NCBI GenBank assembly: GCA_000697355.1
Contig: JNEN01001214.1
Location: 124,001 to 188,000, forward strand
Length of the DNA stretch: 64,000 nt
Direction of reading: 5' to 3'
Origin: Syncephalastrum monosporum B8922
Taxonomy: Eukaryota > Mucoromycota > Mucoromycetes > Mucorales > Syncephalastraceae
Part shown: one piece after another, positions 1 to 11,733 of the stretch
Numbering within the stretch: the stretch's first letter is position 1
Layout: every line of letters begins with the position of its first letter
Translations under genes and position numbers: made by a program
The notes under the pieces: model-generated
What the model was told of the DNA's origin: nothing
What the model saw: only the letters and a program-made list of their open reading frames with translations
The model's database searches: none

Positions 1-599
1 AACATCCACAAGCGGCAACGCGTTTGTCGCGCTTGGGCTGCTTGCATGATCCTGATCCGCTCCTACAGGATCTGGCGTTTCGGTCACTTCTAACAAGGCA
101 AGAGAAAGGAAGGATGTCACCGAGTTGTAAAGTAGGCGAAATCAAACCTGACTGTTCCGCAAAGCAATGTGGCAATGTACCGTACTGGAGATACTACATG
201 TCAGTTGGCCACGTAGGAGTCCCTGATTGGCACAAGTACCCTGAGCCTTTCTCTTTTTCCCTCTGACCTTGAGGCAATCATCCTGCCTATGCATCAGTCC
301 ATACTCAAGAGTAGAGGTCATTGCTTTTTGGAATCCATTGTGTGTATGGGTTGTTCAAGGGAGAGGACCTCGTAACAATGTGCAGCGTATGGACAGAGCT
401 TAGAAACAACCCGTGTAAAAAACCGTTCAGTTTCTTTCTGGACCCCATAGCTTCCATCTCCAAGCGAGGGAAGAAATACTCCTGCAAGGCCACACAACCA
501 TGTAAACGAGATGGAAGAAGAGAAAAAAGCATAAACGAGATAAATTTTGGATGGGCACTTGACTTCAACCCAATTTTTTGACAGAAAAAGTGCGACCTC
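1..599. other. upstream intergenic sequence
   Basis: No family was recognised on either strand. Only short, unrelated reading frames occur. The last part is presumably the promoter and 5' UTR of the methyltransferase gene that starts at 600. The window edge may cut the 3' end of an unseen neighbour. Confidence 0.4.
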
Positions 600-2205
600 A
601 TGTTGCTCTTCCGTTGCAAAACTCCTCGCATTTGGAGGATCAAGACGTCATGGCGTTCCTACTCGACTGAATCGCCCTATTCAGTTGTTCATAAACCTGT
701 CATGCTCACCGAAGTGGTGGATCAACTTTCACCCAAGACCGGTGGCCTCTACTGCGATCTCACCTTCGGCGATGGTGGATACACGCGAGCTATCTTGGGT
801 GCGTAAGCTTCGTTCGTATTATGCAGGCTCTTGCTGATAAGCGTGTTTTTAGACGCCTGTGATTGTCAGGTGGTGGCTGTCGACCAGGACCCGACCGCAT
901 ATGAAAAGGCACGGCAAATGGCCGACATGAGCCAATACAAGTAAGCAACAAGCAAATTTTCTGCTACTGCTTCGAGAAGCTCAATCGATACCGATACAGA
1001 GGTCGGCTCTTTCCCATGCTGGGTCGGTTTGGCCAGATAGATCGGCTGGTACAGGATCGATGGAGGTAAAGAGGAAAACTTTAGCAAAAGAGGCTGCGTA
1101 GCTGAATGGGGGTGGGTTATTTGACAGTTTGCCCTGTTTCGACGGCATGGTCATGGATATCGGTGTTTCCAGTAGTCAGGTAAGCCTCCATTTCGTATGA
1201 TTCTTCTTAAAACTCAATCCTTTCCCTAGCTAGAAACACCTTCGCGCGGCTTTTCGTACAAACTGGACGGCCCGCTCGACATGCGCATGTTTTCGCGTGG
1301 CCAGGGCACGGAAACCACCTTTGAAGAAGAGCGTGGTCTGCTGCACAAGTCCATCTCGGCCTATGAGGTCGTCAACTTTTTCCGCCAGGAACAGATTGCC
1401 GACATTATCTATCAGGTAGAACCTTTAAGGAAAAAAAGGCAACGCCCGTTCTTTCGACCTCATTTTCTTTTTTCTTTTTATTTGTCTTCAGTTTGGTGGT
1501 GATCGGCTCTCACGCAAGATCGCGCGCGCGATCGTGACCGCCCGCCAGCAGGAACCAATCGAGACCACGAGCCAACTCGCGGCGCTTATCCACAAGGCAT
1601 GCCCTCAGCCTCGGTGGCAGCGTGGCGACGATGACATGGTCCGCAACACGGCCGCACGTACCTTCCAAGCCATCCGTATCTACGTCAATAATGAGGTATT
1701 TATTGCCCTAGGCCCTTGGCTCGTTTGTTTCACAGGATCGCTCATGACTTCTTCTTTTGTTCAGTTGGGCGAGCTCGAATCCGCGTTGCGTGCGAGCGAA
1801 TATCTCCTCAAGCCCGGCGGCAACCTGGCCGTGGTGACCTTCCACTCCCTCGAGGACAGGATGGTCAAGCGGTTCCTTAACCACACGTCCGGCAAGCGCA
1901 GTGTCGAGCACGCCGAGAGTCACAACTTTCGCCAGCTCAGGGCGGCCCACCGTGCGGCACGGAAACGCAAGGACGAGGACGAGGCGTTTTCTGCTGCTGC
2001 CGCCGTCGAGGATACCACGCCCGAGGGCGAACCTTCCTTTGAGATCCTGACCCGGAAACCCCTCCAGCCCAGCCGCGAGGAGCGCGCGCACAACGCGCGT
2101 AGCCGGTCCTCGAAACTGCGGGCGGCTCAGCGCACAACAGCCCACCCATTGGCACCCTTTGGTGAGCTCCGTTCCATTTTGCCCGCACACGACGGCGCCG
2201 CCTGA
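600..2205 (+). CDS. rsmH: RsmH/MraW-type rRNA (cytosine-N4) methyltransferase, mitochondrial METTL15-like
   Basis: S-adenosylmethionine-dependent N4-cytosine methyltransferase of the small-subunit rRNA; the eukaryotic form (METTL15) acts on mitochondrial 12S-type rRNA. Seven exons fit: 600-798, 853-940, 1000-1065, 1128-1179, 1230-1415, 1492-1695 and 1765-2205. They sum to 1236 nt, an intact frame of 411 aa. Visible family motifs are VVHKPVML near the start, the SAM-site strand [54 protein letters not shown], and near the C-terminus [21 protein letters not shown]. The N-terminus is basic and rich in Ser/Arg before the fold, compatible with a mitochondrial presequence (inference). The first ATG of the frame was chosen because it precedes this presequence. 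The C-terminal 60 residues are charged and less conserved. Family assignment is firm; individual splice sites are manual. Confidence 0.9.
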
Positions 2206-3591
2206 ATCCAGCCCGAAAAATTACTTTAATAAGAGGCGCCCGACGCGTCAGACACATTCATTTTTGTACCTTTTCCCCATCTACCCATCTACCCCTCCAT
2301 CCATCCATCCATCCATCCATCCATCCATCCAGGATGGATAGGGTACGGTGTGTCGTTTTGTAATCGGTAAGCATCCTATGCATGGATTCGTATGGTCGAG
2401 TGATGATTTAATATCGTGGGAATCTCTCTGAATGAACACACCTTGAAGAGAACTTTTTGATATTACTGACTCCATACAAAATGAATCCATATGTGTCATT
2501 TAACACATTGGACCATCCACTCACACACGCGCTCTCTCTCTCTCGTATAGATCCTTGCATTGATTGCTTAATAGCACACTTTGAAAGAAGACGCATGGGC
2601 ATGGTAAGTGACGCCTCCTCAAAGGGGATGCCCGGTTTGCTACCATGATGATTTAGTTCATGCACCACTCATAAGAGTTCTTTGCTGAGAAATATCCTAC
2701 TTAGCTGAATGTTGCAAACCGGCATCCCGCTGTCAGTGTCAATGACTCAATGCTAACTGATTTTGTAAAGATAGGTTCCTTGTGTCTTCTTTTGGTTGTA
2801 TATAGTCATTTTTCGATAAATAAACGGTGGCATCTATATTTGATACTTGTCTCGATGAACTATGAGAATGTGAAATATCGTCTTTGGGAGGTGCTTTAGC
2901 TATTGACCTTGATAAGCATCCTCCACGCTGACCCTCGCATCAATGGTGAAACGAAAGAGAACATTTTTATGCTATTGCTCTTGTAGATGGTCGAAGGTAG
3001 GAGAATGCAATGAAGCGCGGCAGTGCGTGGATGTATTGCAGTTGAATACTTGTGGTCGTCTTATGATGCCCAAGTTACCTGGGCTACGCGTGTATTTAGT
3101 TGTAGCGCGGGAAAACGCCTTATACATTTGCTAAGTGCATTAAGCTATCCATCATCCTCTCTAGGTGTATAGGAGCGACCCGTTTCAATCTTGACTCACT
3201 TTCGTGGATGCGTTTAAACAAACCTGCAGCCCTGATGTTGCGAGAGAAGCCGGTTATGAATCCAGGAAGAGCAAGATATCGGTACCTTCTGACACAGTGG
3301 AGGAATGCCATGAATGATTTTGTTATGTGAAAAGTCCCAGAGGCACATCTGTAAGTAGACAAATATTCTTTGGCGTACGTAGTTTATCAATAACACTCCG
3401 TACACTTTGTTTTTCTTATCCGTGTGGGACGCCCTGAGGATGGTTTTTGCAAGTCAAGTCCATTCGAGCCTATCGACAGCACGGCACTGGATTTTTCTCT
3501 TTTAATTCTCAGTCGTGCAAATCATGCGGCATTCAATTTTTTGTATCGGTCGGTGGCTGACAAGCACAGATTTCTTTTCCGTCTTTTGAAT
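2206..3591. other. intergenic region between the methyltransferase and NOC4 genes
   Basis: About 1.4 kb without a recognisable gene. It begins with the methyltransferase 3' UTR, contains a CATC tetranucleotide tract at 2296-2330 and a short CT tract near 2531-2542, and ends in the NOC4 promoter. Only short unrelated frames are present. Confidence 0.5.
2296..2330. repeat. (CATC)n microsatellite
   Basis: About nine tandem copies of a CCAT/CATC tetranucleotide, uninterrupted, directly readable in the sequence, shortly after the methyltransferase stop codon. Confidence 0.95.
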
Positions 3592-5587
3592 ATGCCACAA
3601 CCTATCAAGAAGCGATCTCGGTCCCATACCAAGGTAATCTCCTCGACAGCCTTCGATAACGTCTTCTTATGCCGTGTTAGACCGACTTTAAGGAAACCCG
3701 CCAAAAGATCCGGACGCTGGAAGCCAGTCTATCGGACAAGAGCAATCTCAACAATCTCGTCGTGCTGCTCGATGTCGCTCAGGACGAGGGCAGCACAGCC
3801 CAAGGCATCCATGCCGCCATTCACGCCCTCTTCCGTGTCTACACGCGTCTGATTCAGGCAGGCGATCTTGTGAAAAAGAACGAGAAGGGCGCCCAAGGCG
3901 CTGTGACTCAGTGGTTGCGCGACCAATACAAGACGTACCTTCGTTATCTGCAGTCGCTCTTGAAGCACGACGAACCGGGTCTGCAGGTGTCTGCGCTGAA
4001 TATCCTGATGACAAACCTCAAAGTCCAGTCCGAGTACCAGCGCAATTTTACGGATGTCTACTATCGCCCGGTGATTGAGGCCGTCGTGTGGCAGAAGCAG
4101 CTGTCCGACCCGCTGTTCAAGGAGTTCCTCGAAAAGTACGTCAACGCTTACGACGACCTGCGCTTCCACTTTTACAGCGATGTCGCCGAGATCATCACCG
4201 CTGCGCGTCCGCGCCAAGACGAGGCCGCGGTCAAGCCCGAAAAGAAGAAGCAAAAGACAGGCGCCCAGCCTAGACCGCAAGGCGACCTCGCCCGTCTCGC
4301 ACAGACCGTGTTCCGCTTTGTCGAGGCGATCCGGTCCACCCCGACCGAACCGGAGGAGATTGACGAGTTCTTTTGCATCACACCCGCCACCGAGCGCAAA
4401 CAGACCAAGAGCAAAGCCAAGGCGGGCATGGACGAAGACGATTTAATGCTGCTCGGTGAGGGTCTGGAAGACGAGGACGAGGACGAGGACGAGGCAAGCG
4501 CCGAGAAAAAGCCAAAGGAGAAGCAGTCGTACATTTTGCAACTCAAAAACCACAAACGTGCGTTTGCGGACTGCTGGATCAATCTGCTGCGCCTGCCCTT
4601 GAACGAGGAAATCTACAAAAAGACCCTCCTCATCTTGCATAAGCGTATCTTACCCCACATGATGCATCCCAATGTCCTCATGGACTTTTTGTCCGATTCC
4701 TATCAAGTTGGTAAGTCAGGCTCTCCCAGGGTCGTGTCCCATCTTGCGCGCTGAACTCATCTTCTGTCTCTAGGCGGTTCCGTCAGTTTGCTTGCCCTGA
4801 ATGGTCTCTTTGTTCTGATTACCGAACACGGCCTGTAAGTAAAAATTGGATCCATTCCGGTATATACATGTGTCTTTAACACACGCACACTCTCTCGTTT
4901 AGTGAGTTTCCCGACTTTTATCCTAAACTCTACAATCTTTTGGACCGTGACGTGATGCACGTCAAGTATCGCTCCCGGTTCTTCCGTCTACTCGATATCT
5001 TTTTATCCTCCACGTAAGTTCCCCCCCCCCATCCCTATGAAGCCAAATTAGTGTGATATTGATCTTCGCTCTCTAGCCTCCTGCCCGTCGGTCTTGTGGC
5101 CGCCTTTGTCAAGCGCCTCGCACGCCTGTCCTTGACCGCACCCCCTGCTGCCACCGTGATCATTATTCCCTTCATTTACAACCTGATGCGCCGGCATCCG
5201 ACGTGTATGACCATGATCCATCGCAACGATGCGGTGGGCCAGGCAGAGGACCCGTACGTCTATGAAGAAAAAGACCCGTACAAATGCAAAGCGATGGAGT
5301 CGTCTTTGTGGGAGGTCCAGACCCTTGCCGAGCATTACTACGCCAACGTGTCTACCCTGGCCAAGATCTTCTCGGACAAGTTCCTGAAACCAAAGTACGA
5401 CCTAGAGGACTTTATGGACCATACCTACACGACGGTAAGTGATATTAACTCAAGGCCCCTGTCTCGTCTTTTGTGTGCTGATGATCTTTTGTATGCACAG
5501 TTCTTTGACACCGAGGTGAACCGCAAGCAGAAGAAAGCGCCTGCCTTGGCGTTTGAGAAGCCGGGTGAATGCACATGGGAAATCTAG
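3592..5587 (+). CDS. NOC4: Noc4/Utp19-like nucleolar ribosome-assembly factor
   Basis: Noc4 works with Nop14 in the small-subunit processome, in nucleolar 40S pre-ribosome maturation and export. Six exons fit (3592-3633, 3681-4710, 4774-4834, 4903-5013, 5077-5434, 5501-5587); they sum to 1689 nt, giving 562 aa, close to the family's usual size. The N-terminus is short and basic (KKRSRS), followed by a helical HEAT-like region (LSDKSNLNNLVVLLDVAQ onward), a Lys-rich then strongly acidic linker around residues 210-280 (EDEDEDEDEA), and the conserved C-terminal CBF/Mak21-type domain containing GGSVSLLALNGLFVLI, DFYPKLYNLLD, RFFRLLDIFLSST and IIPFIYNLMRRHPTCMTMIH. The CBF block makes the family clear. 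The start follows an upstream TTTTGAAT leader and is followed at once by a GTAATC intron; the small first exon is supported by frame continuity. Confidence 0.92.
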
Positions 5588-5761
5588 ACCTACTTTTCTA
5601 TACATGTATAATCGTATCATTTTGAATGCATCTCATTTTTTTTTTTTTCACATCGACCGATGTATATCCATGAAGAGAGGGGGGACGCTGCTTTTCCTTC
5701 TTTTATTTCTCAAAACGAGAGTGATCTATGAGAGTCTATTTATACAAGTATTTGAGAAGAA

Positions 5762-7356
5762 CTACGCTTTGTCAAGGATAGCCAGCATATCCTGGACGCG
5801 GAACAGCTTTTCACGCGGCTTGCCGAGCGCCTCACCTGACGCAAACTCGGCCGCTTCAATCTTCTTCCAATCGCGGTAACTCACAGGACGGATGTTGCGC
5901 GCCTTGAAAAGATCGCTCAGGCCTGCCGCGCCTGCCTTGTCGCCCTGGGAAGGAAGCATGGCCTTGCCGTCCTGGACGTCCTGCGCGAGGGTATCGGCCG
6001 TCTCGTACGCATCGCTCATGGTGGACACAATCACACCGGTAGGTCCTCGTTTGAGCCAGCCCGCGGTGTACATGCCGGGAACCTCTTGGCCGTTGTCCAC
6101 GATCTTGCCGTAGGTGTTGGGCACGCGGCCCTGGCGCGCATCGAACGGCACGCCTTCCATAGGCACGCTCTTGTAGCCAATCGAACGCAGCACCAGGCCG
6201 CACGCTTGGCTCGTGTACTCACCCGTGCCCACCGCGCGGCGCTGCTCGGGCGGGCCCTCGAGGCGGTTGATCTCGTACTCGATGCCGCGCACGCGGTGGT
6301 CGTCGGTGGTCTGGATCGCGTGCGGGCTGCGCAAGAACTCGAGGCTCCAGGTCCGCTCGGCCTCTTGCAGCGGCGACCCCTTCTCGAGGATGCCCATCAG
6401 CCGCTTGAGGGGTCGGCTCTTGGTAACAAAGTCTTTCGAGGCGGCAATCTCGGCCTTGATCCAGTCATAGTCGGCCTTGAAAGCCACGTTGGGCAGGTTC
6501 ATCTGCTCACGGAGTTCTTTGGCCGTGAAAGCCGCCTGTCGCAAAAGATCGATGATGAATCAATCGCCTGAACCAAGATACAGATTGCACATGCAGAGGA
6601 CACCTCCACCTCCGCTTTCTATTTACCTGGACGGGGCCGCGACGGCCGACGACGTGGACATGGCGGATGCGACTCTTGGACAGGGCCTCAAGCGCATACT
6701 CTGTGATGTCCGTCTTTCGCAGCGCGTCAATGGGGCTCAGCAAGATACGCGCACAGTCGAGCGCGACGTTGCCCTGACCAATGACGACGGCCGTGTCGGT
6801 GTCGTCGAGGGGCAACTTTAGGTTCTCAAAGCCGGGTAAGCCATTGTACCACGCGACAAAGGCACGCGCTGAATCGACACCGTACGCATCCTCGTTGGGC
6901 ACGCCCAGCCGGCGATCCTCGCTTGCGCCGTAGGAGAATAACAGCGCATCATAGTGCTGCTTGAGCTCGTCGACCGTCACACCGCTACCAGGCTGACCTC
7001 CCACCGTCACGTTACCAAGGAACCGGAACCGGTCGTCCTCGGCCACCCGATCGAACGTGGACATGACATTCTGTTCAATGGGGGTTTAGTTAAGGTGTGA
7101 TTAGATAAAGCCAGCGACGCTTGACCGCTTCTATTATTTTCGGTGATCGTACTTTGACCTCGGGGTGGTCGGGAGCGACACCGAAACGGACGAGACCGTG
7201 AGGGACAGGCAGACTGTCAAACATGTCAATATGGGCATTCGGAAGATCGCGCAGCACCCGATGGGACGCATAAAAGCCTGCAGGTCCACTGCCGACCACC
7301 GCCAGCCGGAACGGTGCTTTGGCTGCACTTGTGCTGAATGCCCTCAACAACACCAT
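5762..7356 (-). CDS. ARH1: NADPH:adrenodoxin (ferredoxin) reductase, mitochondrial
   Basis: FAD enzyme that passes electrons from NADPH to mitochondrial ferredoxin, feeding Fe-S cluster and heme A synthesis. Three exons in transcript order: 7356-7153, 7070-6627, 6535-5762; total 1422 nt, 473 aa, which is the family length. The N-terminus (MVLLRAFSTSAAKA) resembles a mitochondrial presequence. The FAD Rossmann motif is VVGSGPAGFYASHRVL, followed by FDSLPVPHGLVRFGVAPDHPEVK; the NADP-binding region shows VVIGQGNVALDCARILL and VVGRRGPVQ. The C-terminal half carries the typical GWLKRGPTGVI segment and ends in AILDKA. It lies tail to tail with NOC4 (175 bp apart) and head to tail with the CDK8 gene upstream. 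Confidence 0.95.
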
Positions 7357-7586
7357 TGGGAGGGGATCTTATTTGTATTCTATCTCGGTAGAGAAATGAT
7401 CACTTCTCTGGTTCAGGCGGAGACCCTGATAATGTCTGTGCTGCGCGGCAACTCGGGCTCTTCGGATCTTCTGCCTCTTTTTTTTTTTTTTTTTTTTGGT
7501 TTTTTTGGTATGATGGTCTATTTACAAAGAAATAACCCTGCACTCGACTGCTACAGTGAAGGGGGGGGGGGAAACAAGGGATCCTA

Positions 7587-9203
7587 TTAGCCGTTACGAG
7601 GCTTCTTGGTCGGTCGATTATCGACACTGCCACTCGCAGGAACAGCTATCTTATGTGTCTTGATATTGCTATCATCGTGAATACGCCTTAAAGGATACTT
7701 GGTGTCTTGCTGGCTCAAAACACTACAGCAAAAATATCAGCCATTGCTACCTTCTCTACGAGAACAAGAAGGGAGGTGTTTTTTCCAACTTACTTCATCA
7801 CCGGCCGCGGCTCTTCCTGGAAGTAAGGGTGCTCCAGTGCCTTCTCGGCTGTAATCCGTTTCGCAGGATCATACTCTAATAAGGATGCGAGTAGATTGAA
7901 CCCGGCTGCGCTCTTGGTCGACCCACACATCGACTGATATACTTGCTTGAGGTTGTTCTGTGTCCTATAAGCCGGGCATGAGCACACCCTCCGCTTCGCT
8001 TCGAGTGTATCTGACTTACTGAGGGAATGAACTGAGATGCGGGTAGTCCGGAAGCTGGTCAATGCCGGGCCATCGTTCCTCTAAGAATACGGGTTGAGTG
8101 ATCTATTCTCTGCCTTCCCTTTGTCTGTGACCACTTACTGTTGGGGGTGCCGAGAATCTCAAAAATCTTGGATAACTGACTCCGTTGAAACGGAACGTTC
8201 TTTTTGTTATCCATTTTGGCCTCTTCACCCTTGAAAATGGGCTTGAGCGCCAACAGCTCGCCAAAGATACAGCCAATGGCCCACATATCGACTGCCTTGG
8301 TATAATGGCGGGCGCCCAACAAAAGCTCAGGTGCGCGGTACCAGATGGTGACGACGACTTTGTCTCCGTTGAAGAGCGGCTGTAAGGGTCGATTGAATAA
8401 GCGTGCGAGACCCAAATCACCTGTCTTGACGACGCCTTCATTGGTGAGCATGACTACATATAAATAGGTACATGAGATACATCATAATGAGAAGCGTGTA
8501 TGCATGCATCGTACTGTTGGCAGGCTTGAGATCACGATGAAGGACCCAGTTGGCATGGAGATAGGCAACCCCATTAATGAGTTGCCATAAGAGCGACTTG
8601 ACGATAATTTCGGGGATGGGTTTCCGCTCCATATGCAGATGGTGATGAATGATTTGCTAAGTTATAGACATGTAAATCAATCCATCTATTTTGAACGAAT
8701 ACACGCACTGTATACAGCACACTAGCACTTACCAAAAAGTCATGTTCTGCGTATTCAAAGATGATAAAGATCGCCCTGTCCTCGAGCATGACTTCTTCTA
8801 GGCTGATAATGTTGTCATGGTGGAGCTCACGGCAAAGCTATCTCATGTGAGTCCGAAAAGAAGAGTTTACGAAGAGGGAGGGAGCGAGCCATGGGCCACT
8901 TACAGCGATCTCTCGACAAGCTGATTGCGATATGCCAACATAATGATGGGTGTCGCCTTCGCGATCGGGTTTGAACTTTTTGATGGCAAATTCTCTGGGA
9001 TCGTCCCTTTATGATAATAGATAGACATAGGCTCAGTACAAGAAAGGCAGTGAAGAATTAAGGACAGGGTGAGGATCGTACTTTTTGCGGGACCTTGCTT
9101 TGTAGACGCGGCCGTAGGTGCCCGAACTAATGAAGCCAATGATTTCGTACTTGTCGAGAACGCGTGGCCGGCATGCATCTCGTTTGGCTTTATACTCGTT
9201 CAT
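7587..9203 (-). CDS. SSN3: Cdk8/Ssn3 (Srb10)-like cyclin-dependent kinase of the Mediator kinase module
   Basis: Serine/threonine kinase of the Mediator CDK module, which phosphorylates transcription factors and the RNA polymerase II CTD. Eight exons fit (9203-9082, 9006-8904, 8837-8733, 8656-8515, 8453-8139, 8080-8020, 7964-7794, 7722-7587) and sum to 1155 nt, 384 aa. Visible: glycine loop [11 protein letters not shown], Lys in FAIKKFKPD, the Cdk8-type C-helix region SQSACREIA (SMSACRE in human CDK8), [15 protein letters not shown], the metal-binding loop as [10 protein letters not shown] (Leu instead of the usual Phe; CDK8 has DMG), [29 protein letters not shown], and [21 protein letters not shown]. 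The DLG loop, SxSACRE and lack of an activating T-loop Thr are Cdk8 hallmarks. The C-terminal tail is short (about 45 residues) and basic. The second-to-last acceptor was chosen to keep the frame. Confidence 0.93.
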
Positions 9204-9351
9204 TGAAAAACAGGTGCAGAATAGAATGAAAACCGGACGGCGACCAATTAGGAAAGGAAAATAGGAAGTAGAGCTGGAGTGCCGTATGCGCCTCCATTCT
9301 TGTTCTTCCTTTCTCTTTTTTTTTTTTCCCTTCCGCCTTCCTTCCTCCGTT

Positions 9352-9826
9352 ATGCAACCCAGAGAAAGGAAGCCGGTCTCGGCCTTGACTTCATTGCCTC
9401 AGCTTGCCATCGCCATTGCCATTCTCATTTATGCCAACCACTGGGGAAGGCCTCAGGCCAGGTAAAAAAGAAACCGACGTGAAGCTATCTATACACACGC
9501 GCGTGCCTTGTCACTCAACTCCCTTCAGCTGGCTCTTGATGACTGCACTCGCCGGCCTGACAGTCGTCAGTGGCGCGTTTGTCAAGCTTCAACTGGAAGG
9601 GGCGTCCTATCGCAATTGGGAGCAGGACGCCAACACACGACAGACCATCCAAGTCGCGACACTCGCTGCCGTCGTCACCATCGTGACATTTCATCTATCG
9701 CTTTGGAGCCTCTATGGATTCTTTACGCCTATCCTCGTCGTAGCTGTCTTGGTCGGCACTTTTTCTCTTTTGCACATCTTTACTGCCTTGGCCGTATTCC
9801 CATCCGACGCACCCAAGAGATCATAA
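9352..9826 (+). CDS. small membrane protein with four predicted TM helices, unknown family
   Basis: Two exons fit: from the ATG at 9352 to about 9461, and from about 9529 to the stop at 9824-9826; the intron starts GTAAAAAAG and ends CCCTTCAG. The product of about 135 aa has four hydrophobic stretches: one in exon 1 (LAIAIAILIYANHW), then WLLMTALAGLTVVSGAFV, QVATLAAVVTIVTFHLSLW and ILVVAVLVGTFSLLHIF. The loop between TM2 and TM3 is polar (GASYRNWEQDANTRQ). I do not recognise the family; a fungal ER or vacuolar membrane protein is possible but unproven. It is transcribed away from the CDK8 gene (148 bp between start codons), so the two share a promoter region, and it converges on GTR2 with only 32 bp between stop codons. 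Confidence 0.65.
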
Positions 9827-9858
9827 TAAAGGACAGGGTGTGTATGTGTGTGGTGTAT

Positions 9859-11565
9859 TCATCGGTTTTGGGTATGTCTTCTTTGGGAGAAATCAAATAC
9901 TTCGGTCACGGCTTCCTTGAAACATTGGAAGTTGTAGTCAATCAAGCCGTGCTTCTCAAAGTTGTCCTGTCGCAGTAGACATATCAGCACCAAAAGTCTA
10001 TCGCAGAAATATTAGCCTCGAGAAAAAAAAGGAAAAATCATGCCATTTCTTTTTTTTTTCTTCACCTGTTGACTTCCCGCATGTAGAGCACATCGCCATT
10101 GTCCAGTTTAATCAAGCTGGATGCCTCTGCCTCTATGTTGCCATTCTTTTGATGATCCAGAAGCCGCTGCTGCAGCCGCGCGCCGCTGTCGTTTTCAAGC
10201 GGGGAGAGATCACCGTTGCTGTGATGTGGCTCGTCGCTCAGATAGTCACCGTTCTCTTCTGTGATGGACAGTCGACCCTCTGGGCTGGCGCTCTGCGCAC
10301 TGATTCTGGTAATCAGCCAACGCTTGCCTCGTACACAAAACCTGAGCAGCACTTACCCGTAGATGCATTCAATGTCGATGATGACATCAATCATGTCGGA
10401 GCACAGTTCGTACGACTGCATGTCGACAGGTGAGCTATCGGTCGCAATGTAGATCTTGGTGAGAGTATCAAACAGATAAGCCTTGTCGATGCTTGAGTTG
10501 GAGCAGAGCACGTTAAGCAAGTTTTCAAGGGTGGGAAGTTCACGGATGAGTTTTTGGATGATTTTGCTGAAAGCCTCGTAGATAGAGTGGTCGTAAATGC
10601 TCGTAAGATAATAAGTGAGATGAATATGTTCCAGTTGAGCGTCCGCCAGGGCATCGCTCATGCGCTGTTGTACATCCCTCTGCGTATCTGATTTTGATAT
10701 GTCATCTCATCAGTAAACACCCCGTTCTTCGATGATTATTCCATAGTATCACTTACCAATCTTGTAATCGTCCGATAGACCATCTACCTTGTGAATCAGC
10801 ACTTCAAACGTGATGTTTTGGTTGACACGATATGCGCTGGTCACCGTGTAGAACAAACGATGCAGTGCTTCACTGTAATCGTCCTAGAGCAGGGTGAGAT
10901 TCTCTACAAGGCCTTGATAGCACAATAGGTGCTCTTTTTTTCTTTTTTTCCTTTTTTTTTTTTTTTACCTGTGCATCAATGACAAAGATCAAAGCACCCA
11001 CCGAGCCGAAAATTTCCTGTGAGTCATAGGCCATATCAAAAAAGTTGACTTGACCGGGGAAGTCCCAGATCTGAAAGTCAATGAACGAGCGTCTACGACA
11101 AGCGTACGAGTAAGAATAAGAATAGGAATCGAAAGAAAGATAGATGGTTGTGATTATTCAGCATACGTCACGTCTTCCTTTTGGATTTTGGTGGTGCTTT
11201 CGAGATAAAGCGTATCGTTAGGCGGCATTTTGCCAAAGACGACTCGTTGGATGCTCGACTTGCCGCTCCTAGTAGACGTGCACACAGAAACACAAACACA
11301 TATCTATGAGCATTCGATTATCCACTGTAGCCGGGTTTACCTCTGGAGGCCCATGAGAAGTATCCGAGGCTTATCCGAAGTCAAGGCGTCATCGACGGGT
11401 TCGCTGAATGAAGACCATACGCGTGTGAGTGGGTTTACAGCACAATGTCGTTTCAGGATGGAGGGGTTACGTTATTTCGGAATCGTTGTTGGTCAAAGGT
11501 CCATCGTACTATAAGCAGGTTGAGCAACATTAAAAGAGTGAGAAAGAGCGAATCCTTACGTCCAT
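9859..11565 (-). CDS. GTR2: Gtr2/RagC-D-like small GTPase
   Basis: Rag-family GTPase that, as a heterodimer with Gtr1, signals amino-acid status to TORC1 at the vacuole. The reading starts with a two-codon exon (ATGGAC, 11560-11565) followed by a GTAAGG donor, then [34 protein letters not shown], and the P-loop completed as [12 protein letters not shown]. Further signatures: [15 protein letters not shown] (switch I), [13 protein letters not shown] (switch II; Rag-type FPGQ), [30 protein letters not shown] (HKxD base motif), [22 protein letters not shown], and the C-terminal roadblock-like domain with [19 protein letters not shown] and [11 protein letters not shown]. The last two exons had to be joined by frame and similarity to human RagC. 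The stop is at 9859-9861. Gtr2 rather than Gtr1 is judged from the C-terminal part. Confidence 0.92.
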
Positions 11566-11733
11566 TTTAGTGCGCTGGGAAGTTGAAAAGAAAGAGAGAA
11601 GCGAGACACATGAAATCCGAAAAGTGTAGAATACAACATTTTTGCTTGGTTTGCCCGTTTCCCCCGCTGACAATCTAATTTCGCTACTCTTTGCTTTCGT
11701 TTTATATTATACATATATCTTGTACACGTACAT

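Noticed and set aside
5553..5879. + strand frame between NOC4 and ARH1
   Set aside because: Consists of NOC4 3' UTR with poly-T runs read into the antisense of ARH1; no family-like sequence.
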